Assembly (NCBI RefSeq): GCF_040581485.1
Contig: NC_090134.1
Span: 10,942,501 to 11,006,500 of the forward strand
Length of the DNA stretch: 64,000 nucleotides
From: Linepithema humile
Taxonomy: Eukaryota; Arthropoda; Insecta; Hymenoptera; Formicidae
Direction: 5' to 3'
Position numbers and translations under genes: made by a program. This document shows positions 12,601-23,804 of the stretch, piece by piece; position 1 is the first letter of the stretch; each line of letters begins with the position of its first letter. The notes below the pieces were generated by a model, which searched no databases, was not told the DNA's origin, and saw only the letters and a program-made list of their open reading frames with translations.

Positions 12601-15600
12601 ATAAATCTTTGAAAGAGTACAGACGTACGTTACTTTGAATTCCAAAATAAGAATTTACAAGGAAAGTGTCCCCCTCCGATTTTGATGAGCTTTGAATATG
12701 TTGTAAAGTAGCTCAAAATAATAGACCTGTTTTTTTGTGCGTGTTTTTTTTCTGCGTTCTCGCATGTTTAGGGGTTGAAACAATCCCTACAAGCTAAAGC
12801 GATTTATTTGATTTTGATCAAATATCATTAAAACTGTAAGAAATATAAAAAAATGTTTCCAATAAAAGTTATATGATCTTCTATAGGCTTTATAACCGCG
12901 CAGTTGAATTTTAAAAAAATGTTATATTTTTTAATTAACCCCTACCCTTTGTTCTTATTTTCACAAATTTCCAAATTTTTGTAATGACAAAAGTTGTAGC
13001 ATTTTTTACGCTGAATTCAATTGTATATGACTTTATTATGTTTCGAAATCGCATCTTTCAGAAATAAGCCGTCAATATCGCACTATATGCGTCGCACTGC
13101 ATGACGTATCGTTTATGCTGCGCTTGTGTTGTGCAATAGTATTTTTTATATAATATATATATACAGAGTGTCCCACCAAAAGTGGCCACCACCTTTTATC
13201 TTTTAAATTAAAAGAGATAGACTATAACAAATATATATCAAATTAAATGGTTCAAATTGAACTCTATTGCGAGCATAATATTATAGTTGCTTACAAAAGC
13301 TATTTGTGTTAACGAACGGAGAGGTATGCATAATTTTTTTATAATAATGTGGATATTTTGATGTAAGAAAAATTGTAGCGCTGTTTGAAAAGAATACAAC
13401 AATGTATGATTTAATATAAATATTTTACATATTATACGAGTTTTATCGGCTTGAAATATCACGGGCGATGTCTACCTTTTTACTTTCGGCTCTGCGATAT
13501 GGCAAACTTCAATAATTAATTAATAATTAACAGCGTTACAACTTCAATTGACATATGTCAATTTCTAACGCACGAGTCAGAAGTTAGCTATATCGCAGGG
13601 TCGAAAGTGAAAAGGTAGACATCGCCCGATATATATATATATAGCATTTTAGTATGTTTTATTGTATGTTTGCATAAATATAATTTTCAAAAGAATTAGT
13701 AGAAGTATATAAAGAAATATTTTTATATTATATATATTAGTATATTATATTTTATTTATATTATATATATTTATATTACATATATTAGTATACATATATA
13801 TTAATATATTATATTATATATATTATTCATATTATACAGGGTGTCAATTAAGTCCCGGGACGGCTGAATATTTTTTCATGTAAGGTATTTTTGAAAAAGG
13901 TCAAGGTCATTTCTGAAGTAATTTTCAACGAGAAATTCAACGGTGACCTTCAATTTGACCTTGAGCTTGACCTTCAAGGTCATTTCAAGGCTAGGTTAGG
14001 TTTTTTAAATAAAAACCCCTATTTTTGATTCCAAAATCTAATAGCTGGTGTCAAGAGCTTTTCAAAACACTATAATGAAGTTATTTTTCATTAAGTACTT
14101 TTCGAATTATGAGGCTTGTAAATTACAGTATTTTGACATAAAATACAAAATATCTTGTAAAACATTCAATTTTTGGGAATCTTACCTTAATACTTTTATG
14201 CATAAAATAATAAGACGAATCAATTGGTATAAAGAAAACACATAGTTGCTTTCAAGAAAAAGTATGCAGTTGCATGTTGCAAACTACATATTTTTTCTTG
14301 AAAGTAACTATGTGTTTTCTTTATACCAATTGATTCGTCTCATTATTTTATGCATAAAAGTATTAAGGTAAGATTCCCAAAAATTGAATGTTTTACAAGA
14401 TATTTTGTATTTTATGTCAAAATACTGTAATTTACAAGCCTCATAATTCGAAAAGTACTTAATGAAAAATAACTTCATTATAGTGTTTTGAAAAGCTCTT
14501 GACACCAGCTATTAGATTTTGGAATCAAAAATAGGGGTTTTTATTTAAAAAACCTAACCTAACCTTGAAATGACCTTGAAGGTCAAGCTCAAGGTCAAAT
14601 TGAAGGTCACCGTTGAATTCCTCGTTGAAAATTACTTCAGAAATAACCTTGACCTTTTTCAAAAATACCTTACATGAGAAAATATTCAGCCGTCCCGGGA
14701 CTTAATTGACACCCTGTATATATTTAGTTTAGTGACATCCGTTATAAATATTACAATAGTAATATTCTATAAAAAAATGTTTTAAACATAAAGATTTCCC
14801 ACGCCAAGAACATCGTATTATAGCTATATCATTGCAACCTTCAATGTCACATATGCTTGATATTTCTTCAAAACTAAATTTTACTGGATTTTAACATATA
14901 CATAACAACGCGCTACGCATAAAATGCAGCGATTATTTATAAGGGTGTAATGTGGAGGGAATGTTTTAGCAACAATTTTAGTTAACTTTTTTTCCTCAAA
15001 TGATAACAATGATATGCCATTTTTATTCTTACTTATTGACTATTGCGCAATACAAGCGCGGCATAAACGATACGTAATGCAGTGCGACGCATATAGTGCG
15101 ACATTGATAACTCATTTCTGAAAGATGCGATTTCAAAACATAATAAAATCATATATGGTTAAATTCAGCGTAAAAAATGCTACAACTTTTGTCATTACAA
15201 AAATTTTGAAATTTGTAAAAATAATAACAAAAAGTGGGGATAAATTAAAAAAAAAAAATTTTTTTTCTTAAATCCAGTTGTGCGGTTATAAAGCCCATAA
15301 AAGGCTATACAACTTTTATTGGAAACATTTTTTTATATTTCTTACAGTTTTAATGATATTCAATCAAAACCGAATAGATCGCTTTAGCTTGTAGGGGTTA
15401 TTTCAACCCTTAAACGTGCGAGAACGCAGAAAAAAAATACGTGTCCCTTATTTTGAGCTACTTTACAACATATTGAAAGTTCATCAAAATCGGAGGGGGA
15501 CACTTGCGTCACTTTCTTTGTTAGTTAATGTATGTCAAATTTCAAATTTTTTTATTGAAAAATATTAAAACTATACGCTAATGACTGAAAAAAAAGGTAT

Positions 15601-18600
15601 TCGCCGCACTGTGCGGTGAGGAAGCCAAAGTGATCTTGGTGTGACCTTAACATCAAGGTCAAACAAAGAGTAATTTTTTATGGTCCCCTTTGGACAAAAC
15701 AAATTTTATTTGAAACATTTTCCACGAAAATCCGTCATTTACAAGATATTTGAGATAGGCAATTAAAATGGGACACCCTGTATATAAAGTTATTATCCAA
15801 TTATGCTCAAATTTTGCACGTAGTTTAATATATATGAGTCGAACGCAGTTCACGCATCTATTGTCTTTAGATTTCTTTTATAGGGAACGATAAAAAGAAT
15901 ATTATTTTCATAAGAGAGCCGATTACTAGAGAAGACATGATTGAGTGAATCATTAATGTTTGCAGACTGATTTCTAGGGACGTCTTATTAGCTATTTATC
16001 ACGAGTTTGAAAAACGATTGCATCATTGTTTTGAGGTAGAAGGGAATGTTTTCGAACATTTGAGAAATGTTCGAAACGCATGTCCGCACGCACGCAGAAG
16101 AAGTATAAATCCGATCGAGCAACCTCCGCATGGTACACCTTGGGTAATGCTAATGCCGACGGTACTTAAACTTTGATGATTCATAACTTAGGAAGTTCTC
16201 ATCTAAAAAGTTTTCATTAAAGGAAGCCAAAGTGATCTTGGTGTGACCTTAACATCAAGGTCAAACAAAGAGTAATTTTTTATGGTCCCCTTTGGACAAA
16301 ACAAATTTTATTTGAAACATTTTCCACGAAAATCCGTCATTTACAAGATATTTGAGATAGGCAATTAAAATGGGACACCCTGTATATAAAGTTATTATCC
16401 AATTATGCTCAAATTTTGCACGTAGTTTAATATATATGAGAGGCGACTTTTCTCCAAGTTCCAAAACAAACTTTTAAAATTTACTTTTTTTTGTTTTACC
16501 CTAGTGCGCAGACAAAAGTATAGACTGTGACATCGTGACAAAAAAATTAATAAATCGCGCGGTATTACCTCGTAATACACAAAATATTTTAAATGCTTTA
16601 AATGTTTCGATACTGGTTCACGGCACATTGTTTGTTTCATTTTTTTTTTTGTTACCTATGTCATGACATTTGCGCTATCACTTGCTATTATTCGCACGAG
16701 GAAACTCGAGCAGATGCGACGTTATCTATTTCCTACGCTGCGAGTGTTGAATGAATTGAACGCAGTCCATGTGATCGTACTTCTCCGAGTTTATTTTTTT
16801 GCCATAATGCCAGTACGATCGTGCGATTGTTATAACTTGCTCGAGCGATTACAATTAATTGTATTTTCGTAACTAACAAGGAAACGTTCACAAGTGTCCC
16901 CCCCTCCCCGATTTGATTCTTCTTGAAATATGTTGTAAAACATACAATTTGAGGAGACACGTATTTTTTTATAGCGGCCCTAAATCAAATTTAAGGGGTG
17001 AAACACCCCTTTGAAAAAAACGGGTCTTTTGTGTGTAAATATCGCCAAAACCGTAGGAGATATAAAAAAATGTTTCAAATAGAAGTTGTATGGCTTGTAA
17101 TGGGCTTTATAACTGTGTAGTTGGATTTTCAAAAAATGTAATTTTTTTAAATTTACCTTTCCCTTGTTATTATTTTTTCGAATTTCAAAATTTTTGTAAT
17201 GACAAAAGTGGTAGCATTTTTTACGCTGAATTCAACCAGATATGACTTTATTATGTTCCAAAATTGCATCTTTCAAAAATGAGTCATTAGTATCACACTA
17301 TATGCGTCGCGTTGCATGACGCATCGTTTATATCGCACTTGTGTTGCGCAATAGTCGTTAAATAAATATAAAAATGACATGTTATCACATATTTAAGAAA
17401 GAAAAGTTAACTAAAATTGTTGCTAAAGCATTCCTTCCACATTACACTCTTATAGAAAATCGCTGCATTTCGTGCGCAGCGCGTTGTCATATGCAAGTTA
17501 GCTATCAGCGTATATTACACTTTGAAGTTTTGCTTGTAGTAACTACGGGAAAATAATTTATGAAACGAAAACAGTGAATGAATCAATCTATTCAACATAT
17601 ATCCACCCTGAATGTCAAAATACTGTAATTTACAAGCCTCATAACTCGAAAAGTACTTAATAAAAAATAATTTCATTATAGTGTTTTAAAAAGCTCTTGA
17701 CACCAGCTATTAGATTTTAAATAAAAAATAGGGTGTTTTATTTAAAAAAACAAAGTTGACCTCCATATGACCTTGGCATGTACACCCTAGGTTAAACCAA
17801 TGTCATCATCGGATGTCCTCCTCCAAACCCAACAACTTTTGTCTAAGTCATTTTTCTTGAAAATGTCTCTCTGAAAAGTTATTCACGTGGGGTTTTTAAA
17901 ATTGGACACCCTGTATATTATAATTATATTTATGATATACATTTATATACCTTATAGTTTAAAAGTATGGTAGTAATTTAGTGGAGTGTAATAGTATGTA
18001 GAATGTATCGCAGTATATTAAAATTATTGAAAAAGAGTAAACTGTACAGAATTTTATATTTCAATTCATTGTCAGTCAAGTCGGGCCAAGAGGATAGATT
18101 CAGGGTGTATATATGTTGAATAGATTGATTGATTCACTGTTTTCGTTTCATAAATTATTTTCCCGTAGTTACTACAAGCAAAACTTCAAAGTGTAATATG
18201 CGCTGATAGCTAACTTGCATATGACAACGCGCTGCGCACGAAATGCAGCGATTTTCTATAAGAGTGTAATGTAGAAGGGATGCTTTAGCAACAATTTTAG
18301 TTAACTTTTCTTTCTCAAACATGTAATAACATGTCATTTTTATATTTATTTTGCGACTATGCACAACACAAGTGCGGTATAAGCGATGCGTCATGCAGCG
18401 CGACGCATATAGTGTGATACTGATGATTCATTTTTGAAAGATGCGATTTCGGAACATAATAAAATCATGTGTGGTTGAATTCAGCGTAAAAAATGCTACA
18501 ACTTTTGTCATTACAAAAATTTTAAAATTTAAAAAAATAACAAGGGGTGGGGGTAAATAAAAAAAAAATACATTTTTTGAAAATCCAACTACACAGTTAT

Positions 18601-19312
18601 AAAGCCCATTACAAGCCATACAACTTCTATTTGAAACATTTTTTTATATCTCCTACGGTTTTGGCGATAGTTACACACAAAGAAAAAAACCGTTTTTTTC
18701 AAAGGGGTGTTTCACCCCTTAAATTTGAGTTAGGGCGGCTATAAAAAAATACGTGTCTCCTCAAATTGTATGTTTTACAACATATTTCAAGGAGAATCAA
18801 ATCGGGAGGGGACACTTGTGAACGTTTCCTTGTGAGAGAAAAAAGTAAGCCCAGGGGACATCAAACAATTTTAAGGTAAGTAATTTATCATTTATTTATT
18901 ATTTGTAGCAATATGAATAATGTTGACAATCGTATAAAATGAGGTAAAAACAAGAAACTATTTTTTTTCTTTCTAAACTCTAATAAGTATATAATTTTAT
19001 ATGTATATAACTTTAACTTTGTTAACTTACCACAAAATATGTTTAAATAACGTCATTTTTTTAATTTTATCAATTGCTAAAAATTATATTGAACTTCAAG
19101 TTCAAAACTTTCATGATTTTAAACTTTCAGTAACGTTTCAATCAGCAAACCGCAAAATCAATTTGCGCTTAAGGCGATTATTTAATACTTTAATCCGCTA
19201 TTGTGTAAAATCGTTTCAGCATACATATTTGCATAATTTCCTTCCGTTACTTTCGCAGATAGCTTCTGGTATAACTACATATCTGGTAATTCTTCATAGC
19301 GCTAACACCTAG
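6209..19312 (+). CDS. Gustatory receptor, six exons, 363 aa
   Basis: A seven-helix insect chemoreceptor expected to act as a ligand-gated cation channel subunit in taste neurons. Exons are 6209-6642, 7442-7590, 9668-9954, 10034-10102, 10989-11087 and 19259-19312. All introns are GT-AG, and phases (2,1,0,0,0) join without a frame break into 1092 nt including the stop. Family marks: an N-terminal PLLHTARLFG segment, the CHATATQANR region across exons 3-4, an FFGIIRIDLPLLLS block in exon 5, and TTYLVIL on the last exon. The canonical TYxxxxxQF ending is altered: after TYLVIL comes HSANT and the stop. ATG 6209 is the only in-frame Met after an upstream stop at 6128. Length is normal to slightly short for the family. 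The last intron (8.2 kb) is packed with foldback elements. The FxIDLPLL pattern recalls the sugar/Gr43a-type branch, but subfamily and ligand are not determined. Confidence 0.82.
7442..7590 (+). CDS. Gr exon 2
   Basis: Acceptor TTATCCAG at 7441. The split codon TG+C gives Cys, followed by VEPKDSVFNGVTYAIVNATL. Encodes residues 145-194. Donor GAAG|GTAGGT, phase 1. Confidence 0.8.
7763..8275 (+). repeat. Direct repeat, about 72 bp, two copies
   Basis: Copies at 7763-7837 and 8203-8275 share TTTTACTATCTTTTCTGAAA and the rest of the unit, with one internal C/G difference (CATGTCCTAAC versus CATGTGCTAAC). The second copy directly abuts the hairpin at 8070-8205. Confidence 0.7.
8070..8205. mobile_element. 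Near-perfect hairpin MITE, about 136 bp
   Basis: The arms TAAAAAAATATTAGGAAAAT and ATTTTCCTAATATTTTTTTA continue inward almost without mismatch through the GTCATATTTATTTAGAAT block. The centre is near 8138. Non-coding, probably a young insertion. Confidence 0.75.
8658..9575. mobile_element. Diverged foldback element
   Basis: Arms at about 8658-8840 and 9390-9575 are inverted copies of each other. Paired blocks include CGCCAGTTTTAAAAATGCT against AAGCATTTTCAAAACCGGC, and AGGTCAAAGTTATGAAAAGG against CCTTTTTTATAACTTTGACT. Many mismatches, so older than its neighbours. Confidence 0.65.
9668..9954 (+). CDS. Gr exon 3
   Basis: Acceptor TTCAAACAG at 9667. The split codon G+AT gives Asp. Encodes residues 195-290, including two membrane segments and ending CHATATQ. 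Distinctly GC-richer than its introns. Donor CAG|GTAGAT, phase 0. Confidence 0.82.
10034..10102 (+). CDS. Gr exon 4
   Basis: A 69-nt exon after acceptor TGCTTAACAG. It encodes ANRVGKITFTPSS and on to FMQ. The ANR-type start is usual for this exon in insect gustatory receptors. Donor CAG|GTAAAA, phase 0. Confidence 0.75.
10193..10406. mobile_element. Hairpin MITE with CGCTGAG ends
   Basis: A 214-bp hairpin in Gr intron 4. The arms pair CGCTGAGAAAAATGTTCTAT with its mirror AACAGAACATTTTCTCAGTG and are flanked by TA. The right end is followed by a duplicated 20-bp block (TGGAACATTTTCTCAGTGTA) running to 10427. Confidence 0.7.
10989..11087 (+). CDS. Gr exon 5
   Basis: A 99-nt exon encoding residues 314-346, from DCSVEAVTYFQLHQ to the IDLPLLLS helix. 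The acceptor is taken as GATTATAG at 10988. The other AG at 10995-10996 would put the reading frame out of register, so the upstream AG is needed to keep phase 0. Donor TCG|GTAAGT. Confidence 0.75.
11088..12657. other. Gr intron 5, 5' part
   Basis: AT-rich and non-coding to about 11920. A GC-richer patch at 12040-12200 has open frames on both strands but no recognisable protein. No second copy of the TYLVIL exon was seen here. Confidence 0.5.
13456..13633. mobile_element. Hairpin MITE with GGGCGATGTCTACC ends
   Basis: A 178-bp hairpin. CGGGCGATGTCTACCTTTTT at the left is mirrored by AAAAGGTAGACATCGCCCG at the right. The centre holds AT-rich TTAATTAATTAATAATTAAC. Confidence 0.7.
13836..14718. 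mobile_element. 883-bp near-perfect palindromic element
   Basis: The ends are TACAGGGTGTCAATTAAGTC and GACTTAATTGACACCCTGTA. The two arms of about 435 bp are almost identical in reverse complement and meet at about 14277 with only a short spacer. Because of this, the same 65-codon ORF appears on both strands (14048-14245 and 14308-14505); neither is a gene. It is likely young, and is nested inside the element at 12658-15520. Confidence 0.85.
15621..15838. repeat. 218-bp direct repeat, copy 1
   Basis: Runs from GAAGCCAAAGTGATCTTGGT to TTTAATATATATGAG and is essentially identical to 16223-16440. It contains an internal element terminus, GGGACACCCTGTA. Confidence 0.85.
16223..16440. repeat. 218-bp direct repeat, copy 2
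   Basis: Same sequence and orientation as 15621-15838, separated from it by 384 bp of non-repeat DNA. The near-identity points to a recent duplication or to recombination between like elements. The ORFs shared by both copies are not genes. Confidence 0.85.
16878..18831. mobile_element. Long inverted-repeat element, copy 2
   Basis: A 1954-bp element with ends AAGGAAACGTTCACAAGTGT and ACACTTGTGAACGTTTCCTT and arms of about 730 bp. Its arms match those of 12658-15520. Inside sits a half element (about 17613-17935) ending GGACACCCTGTA. The 60-codon ORF at 17374 recurs on the minus strand at 18155-18394 only because the arms are inverted. Confidence 0.78.
18832..19258. other. End of Gr intron 5
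   Basis: AT-rich intron sequence leading into the pyrimidine-rich acceptor of exon 6. Nothing else recognised. Confidence 0.6.
19259..19312 (+). CDS. Gr exon 6 (C-terminus)
   Basis: Seventeen codons and a TAG after the strong acceptor CCGTTACTTTCGCAG. Encodes IASGITTYLVILHSANT. It matches the insect chemoreceptor pattern in which the TYLVIL signature sits on a separate terminal exon preceded by a phase-0 intron. The phase fits exon 5 exactly. Confidence 0.78.
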   Translation: MASGITTYLVILHSANT

Positions 19313-22300
19313 CGTAATCTCCGGCGCTATATCCGTGTAATCGGTTCTCATTGATTCATCGTCCCGCTAATATCATCTCCATCTTTCCCACCGCTTTATG
19401 GATCGATGGTAGATAACGGATTGAATAGAAGGATGCAGAGTTCCGTCGATACAAAAAGTAAAGAAATATAGGTAAAGGTATAGGAAGAAGTAACATCTCT
19501 GTCGTTTTGATTAATCTTTGACATCAAACGCTATACAGATAACTACGGAGGAACGAGTGTCCGTCTGTAACAGAATACGTATGAAATTTGGTCGGTTCTT
19601 TTGTGCTGAAGAGAGCGTTATCGTAAACGGCAATACGAGCCGCGAGCAGCACATTGTTGTTCATCGATCGGCAGCAACGGTAGTACAGCCAGTGAGTAAT
19701 AGTAGTGGATGCTGAAAAAGCGATATTGTTTCTCTTGTGTACAGTGGTAGTACGTTTGCACTATGAAAAGCAACGACAACTCGGAGAATTCCTATTTGCG
19801 TAGTGCTGGATTATTACGATATGAATGATTTTTTTACTTGGAAAACTTTTATAAACTGTAAACTCGGAAACCTTACGGAATACTCTTGCGTCATAATACG
19901 ATACGTGCTCGGTACGATGGGACAAAGATTTGAATCAACTTTTGCTTTTCATGATCACGATGACGTTTCCAATGGCATAAGCTTAGAGTAGGAAAGACTG
20001 AAGAAAACGTTGGGATTTATTTCGAGAACGGATCGCATCTTCCATGATCAATCACACTGACAGCTGAAAAGTATAACTATTTGTTGAATAGTGAAGTCTG
20101 GATAGAAAGTTCCAACAGAGCTGTGTTGAATTTGTAACAAATTCTGCGGATTTTGTGATGTGTGGACAAACAAAATCGAATATTTGAATTTATTTTAGAA
20201 ACTAAAGCATCTCGAAAATTATTTGCCATAGATCCGACTCACTCAGAAAAATAAACTCAATAAAATATAAAATATAAAATAACGCTAACAATTTCGATTT
20301 TGCGATTAAAATAGATAGATCAAAAGCAAAGAACTTTAGTATCTACTCAGCAATTTATATTTATTACGCTTAATAAAATTATTGTTGTTATTGTAGCCTT
20401 CTCAAATTCTTTAATTTCTGCAGTTCGAATGTAGTAACATTTAATTGAAAACTAATCAAGCTAGCTGCCAAATTTTTTTAAATTAAGAAATTTATAAAGT
20501 CAATAGTAAAAATTTACAAGTGTCGATATAAAATTAAAATAAAAAAAGTTTATCGTATTTCAAATTTTAGTCAACGAATCGGGATTGATCAATTATTTTC
20601 TAGTATCGAAACTTTTATTGACAAAGCAAATTTTTTCTATAAACATACAAATAGCAAATTGTAATTGAAAATTGGTTTTTACAAAGCACTATTTTTACTA
20701 TTTTAGTCAAATAGTATTATTAATTCAATTTTCTCATTATTTCAACTTAATCTCGCAATTAAATTTGTTATTTTATCATAAATGTTTTGATAAAAGTTTT
20801 TAAAGCGTTTACGATGCAATGATGGTTTTGGGCACGTCCATGAAACTGGACGCGCGAACTTTTATTCGGAGCGCAGCGTGTACATAAGCGAATGAATGAA
20901 AGGATGCAGGACGCAAGCGCGCGCGGCGATCCGTTGACGTGCGCCTTTAAGAGCGGTAGCGGGAGCTGCGATTCTTCCCGATCAGTTCGCCGTAGACCAC
21001 CATTCGTACCTATTCGTCCGCCGATGGTCCGATTTTGCGATAAATTTATTTTTTGAGCTCCCTTTCGTGATCTGATTCGAAAAGTTGGCGACAATAGATG
21101 CAAACGTTACGAATCCTATCGGTAGTTGATCCCTCAGATTACAACAGTTCATCTCGATTCCCGGCGATGTAGTGATTCCGTGATGTGTGTTTTACATTTA
21201 AAGATTTTTTTCAGAGATTAATGTGGAATTGGATAGACTCGCATCTGACAGCAAAATTTTATTTTTTTATTTATTGATTTTGCTCTCATGTCTGTTTAAG
21301 GCTTGAAAACGGAATAATTTCGGTAAGTTCAAGTTTTGAGTTCAAATGTTGTGATGATGATTTTTATAATTATTCAAGATGATAAAATCGCAAAAATTGA
21401 TTTAAAGTTTAATATAGAAAAATGCACTTGTCGACATTAAACCAGTATCAATATACGGATCCGCATTAATGGACGCAATACCGAGTTTCTCAAAATGTAG
21501 TTGTCGTGCCAAAGCATCGATTAATGAACAGTGATAAATGAAATTTTTAATCGTTTTTATGTTCAGAAGTATTAACCTCTGGTTTTTTATCCAGAATGTT
21601 ATTATTCGTTATTCTACAAATCCGAGATAAAAATCGATATTTACACAGTACTGAAATTCATTAAATTGCAGTGCACTTTTTATAATTTTAAAAATAATAC
21701 GTGAATTGAAGCGCGGATGTAAAATTCACGTCGATACACACTTGTGATTTCTTTGATACAAAATTAATCATTTATCTTTCCACTTTTTTATCAATATGTT
21801 GTGACTCTTTTGCAGAAAAAATTTTAATAAATATCAGAAAATATCGCAAAATGACTAATTAAATATAAAAATATTTCAAAATAAGCGATAAAAATAATTT
21901 TTTTTTAAATTAGTGAAGCATTACGCATATGCGCGCAGTTTAATTAATTAATTTCGGTTTAACTAATTATCTTAAATTTATGCCAATATTTATTATATTA
22001 ATTGAAGCCGATAGTCAGTTAATTGAACCTTGAATCTCTATTACATGCAACGTGTACTTTTATAACTAGCACACGAATGAGAAATAAATCGATTTCACAA
22101 TTATATATTCTTTCGGTTATTAATCTATAATTTGGGCAATAAAAAAAAGCATATTTAAATTTTAAATAGTAAGACAGAAGAAATTTTATCTCTCTTTCTC
22201 TCTCTTTCTCTCGATGTATATACATATTTATCGATAAAAAAGAAACACAATTACTTCGTATCTTGTATACGTGGCCGATCTTCACGATCCTATTAACGCC

Positions 22301-23526
22301 TTCCCGGCAAATGATTTGACGCAAGTAAACTCTGTCGTGCCAGTAACTTATTTATATATACTTATAGATACGAGATTTTAATCTCAATCATATTCGTGGC
22401 ATTGTACTACGTTGCTGACGACGCGTCGGTTTACAATAGCATAGCGGGGTCAATCTCGCTGCGCACATCTGTTTGCGATTTGTGTCGAAAGGAAGATTTC
22501 ATTCCAAGATTTATCCCGAGGTCGACAGACACCGATCGTTCAGTTGCCTTGATGTACGATTGCTCTTGATAGAGGCAAATGAAAAAGCTTATTTCACCGG
22601 TAATCCGATTTTGATTGCGCGAAAAGATTTATCTCACCCTATCGCTTATTATCGTCGCTTCGCACCACGAAGTAAAGCAGAGCTCGCGATTGTTGTGCTG
22701 TATATGGCCACATATTTCACATCGGTACTTGATGTACTTTGAAGACAAGCTGATATTTCTCATTATTTGAGAGCAATATCAGGTTCAATTTAATTGGATC
22801 ACAACGAACACATTTTGTTGCTTTTGCAACGACAAGATGAAACATGCTTATTACCATTAATTATAGCTTGCGGGAAATCTGTACGATAACTCTATATTCG
22901 CGTTTCTCTACGTACTTTCGCTTGCAACTGCTCTTCATTCGAGATAACGAATAACGAATAAATCACGAAAAAGCGAGCGACGAGTGAGCTTCAAAGAGAT
23001 TTGAAAAAATGAAAAAACCTGGTATCATCTCGACGAGTTAGATGTTAACGCTGTAAACATTGATCGGATCTAAATCGAAATATTTCGCTCGCAACGCTTG
23101 ATTGAGTGGAAGTAAGGTTTCTAGTACATGAAAAATTGAACTTGCTAAATTTACTCCGGTTTCAAGCATCGGTAAGAATCACTTAGATGCGCACACGCCC
23201 CCGCGTTTTCCGCGCAATTGAATTATATCGTGCAGAGGGAAATGAAATGAAGAGTAATAGAGCGACCAGCCGCTTCGCGAGTGATTTTGTCCGACGCCGT
23301 TTATGCGGAAAACGGTTGCCACCTTCGGACGACAATGATGACGGCTCCCACGCGGTTTTCGAGTCCTCGTCTCTTTTTTGTTGATTCAAGACGAGATATT
23401 TCGTATGCTCGTCGAAAGTCGCGATGCTCTTTTTCCATTCACGTAGCCATGCAGTGAATTACGGCGCGCAACCGGTGAATTTCTGGCCTGGGTAGTGTGC
23501 TTTGCTCTCGAGGAAGAACCACGTTG
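19313..23526. other. Intergenic region between Gr and GPCR
   Basis: No coding gene recognised. GC-richer patches at about 20800-21130, 22440-22740 and 23160-23520 contrast with AT-rich flanks and could be leader exons or enhancers of the GPCR. ORFs in them (for example 20768-21103 on - and 23183-23389 on both strands) have no family features. Confidence 0.45.
20984..21322 (+). promoter_or_regulatory. Candidate 5' untranslated exon of the GPCR
   Basis: A GC-richer block begins just after an arthropod-like initiator TCAGT (20982-20986) and ends at a strong donor, TTTCG|GTAAGTTC. A matching acceptor (TTTTTTGTTGATTCAAG, ending near 23391) lies upstream of the coding start. This is inference from signals only. 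Confidence 0.22.
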
Positions 23527-23804
23527 ATGGAGGTGAACGCGACTGGTATCATGTTGACGACAATGGCGTCGACATTGGCCTGGCTGTCAAAAATGAACGT
23601 GACTCACAACGACGATACATCTTCATCGATCCGTAACAACAACAATATGACAAACTTGAGTGCGATATTGTGGGATTACTATGACAAGATCTATGGAGAT
23701 ACTGATTACTTTCTGATCGTCCTTTATGTTCCGGTAATGGCGATTGCAGTGATAGCCAATATTCTTGTGATCGCGGTAGTCTTCAAGTATCATTACATGA
23801 GAAG
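23527..23804 (+). CDS. GPCR exon 1 (N-terminus, TM1)
   Basis: Starts at ATG 23527 (MEVNATG). An in-frame GTG lies upstream but no in-frame ATG was seen. Extracellular tail rich in Asn/Thr, then TM1 VLYVPVMAIAVIANILVIAV. Donor AG|GTATGT, phase 2. Confidence 0.8.

Larger units (their letters stand above)
12658..15520. mobile_element. Long inverted-repeat element, copy 1, carrying nested insertions
   Basis: The outer arms (12658-13141 and about 15045-15520) are inverted copies that start at GGAAAGTGTCCCCCTCCGAT and end at ATCGGAGGGGGACACTT. A second copy of the family is at 16878-18831. The middle is filled by later elements at 13162, 13456-13633 and 13836-14718. No transposase was recognised. 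Confidence 0.72.

Noticed and set aside
14048..14505. Two identical 65-codon ORFs on opposite strands
   Set aside because: They are the same sequence read in the two arms of a palindromic transposon; no protein family resemblance.
15659..16464. Repeated minus-strand ORFs containing KLRAKFEHNWIITLYTGC
   Set aside because: Translation of the 218-bp direct repeat, including the ACACCCTGTA transposon end.
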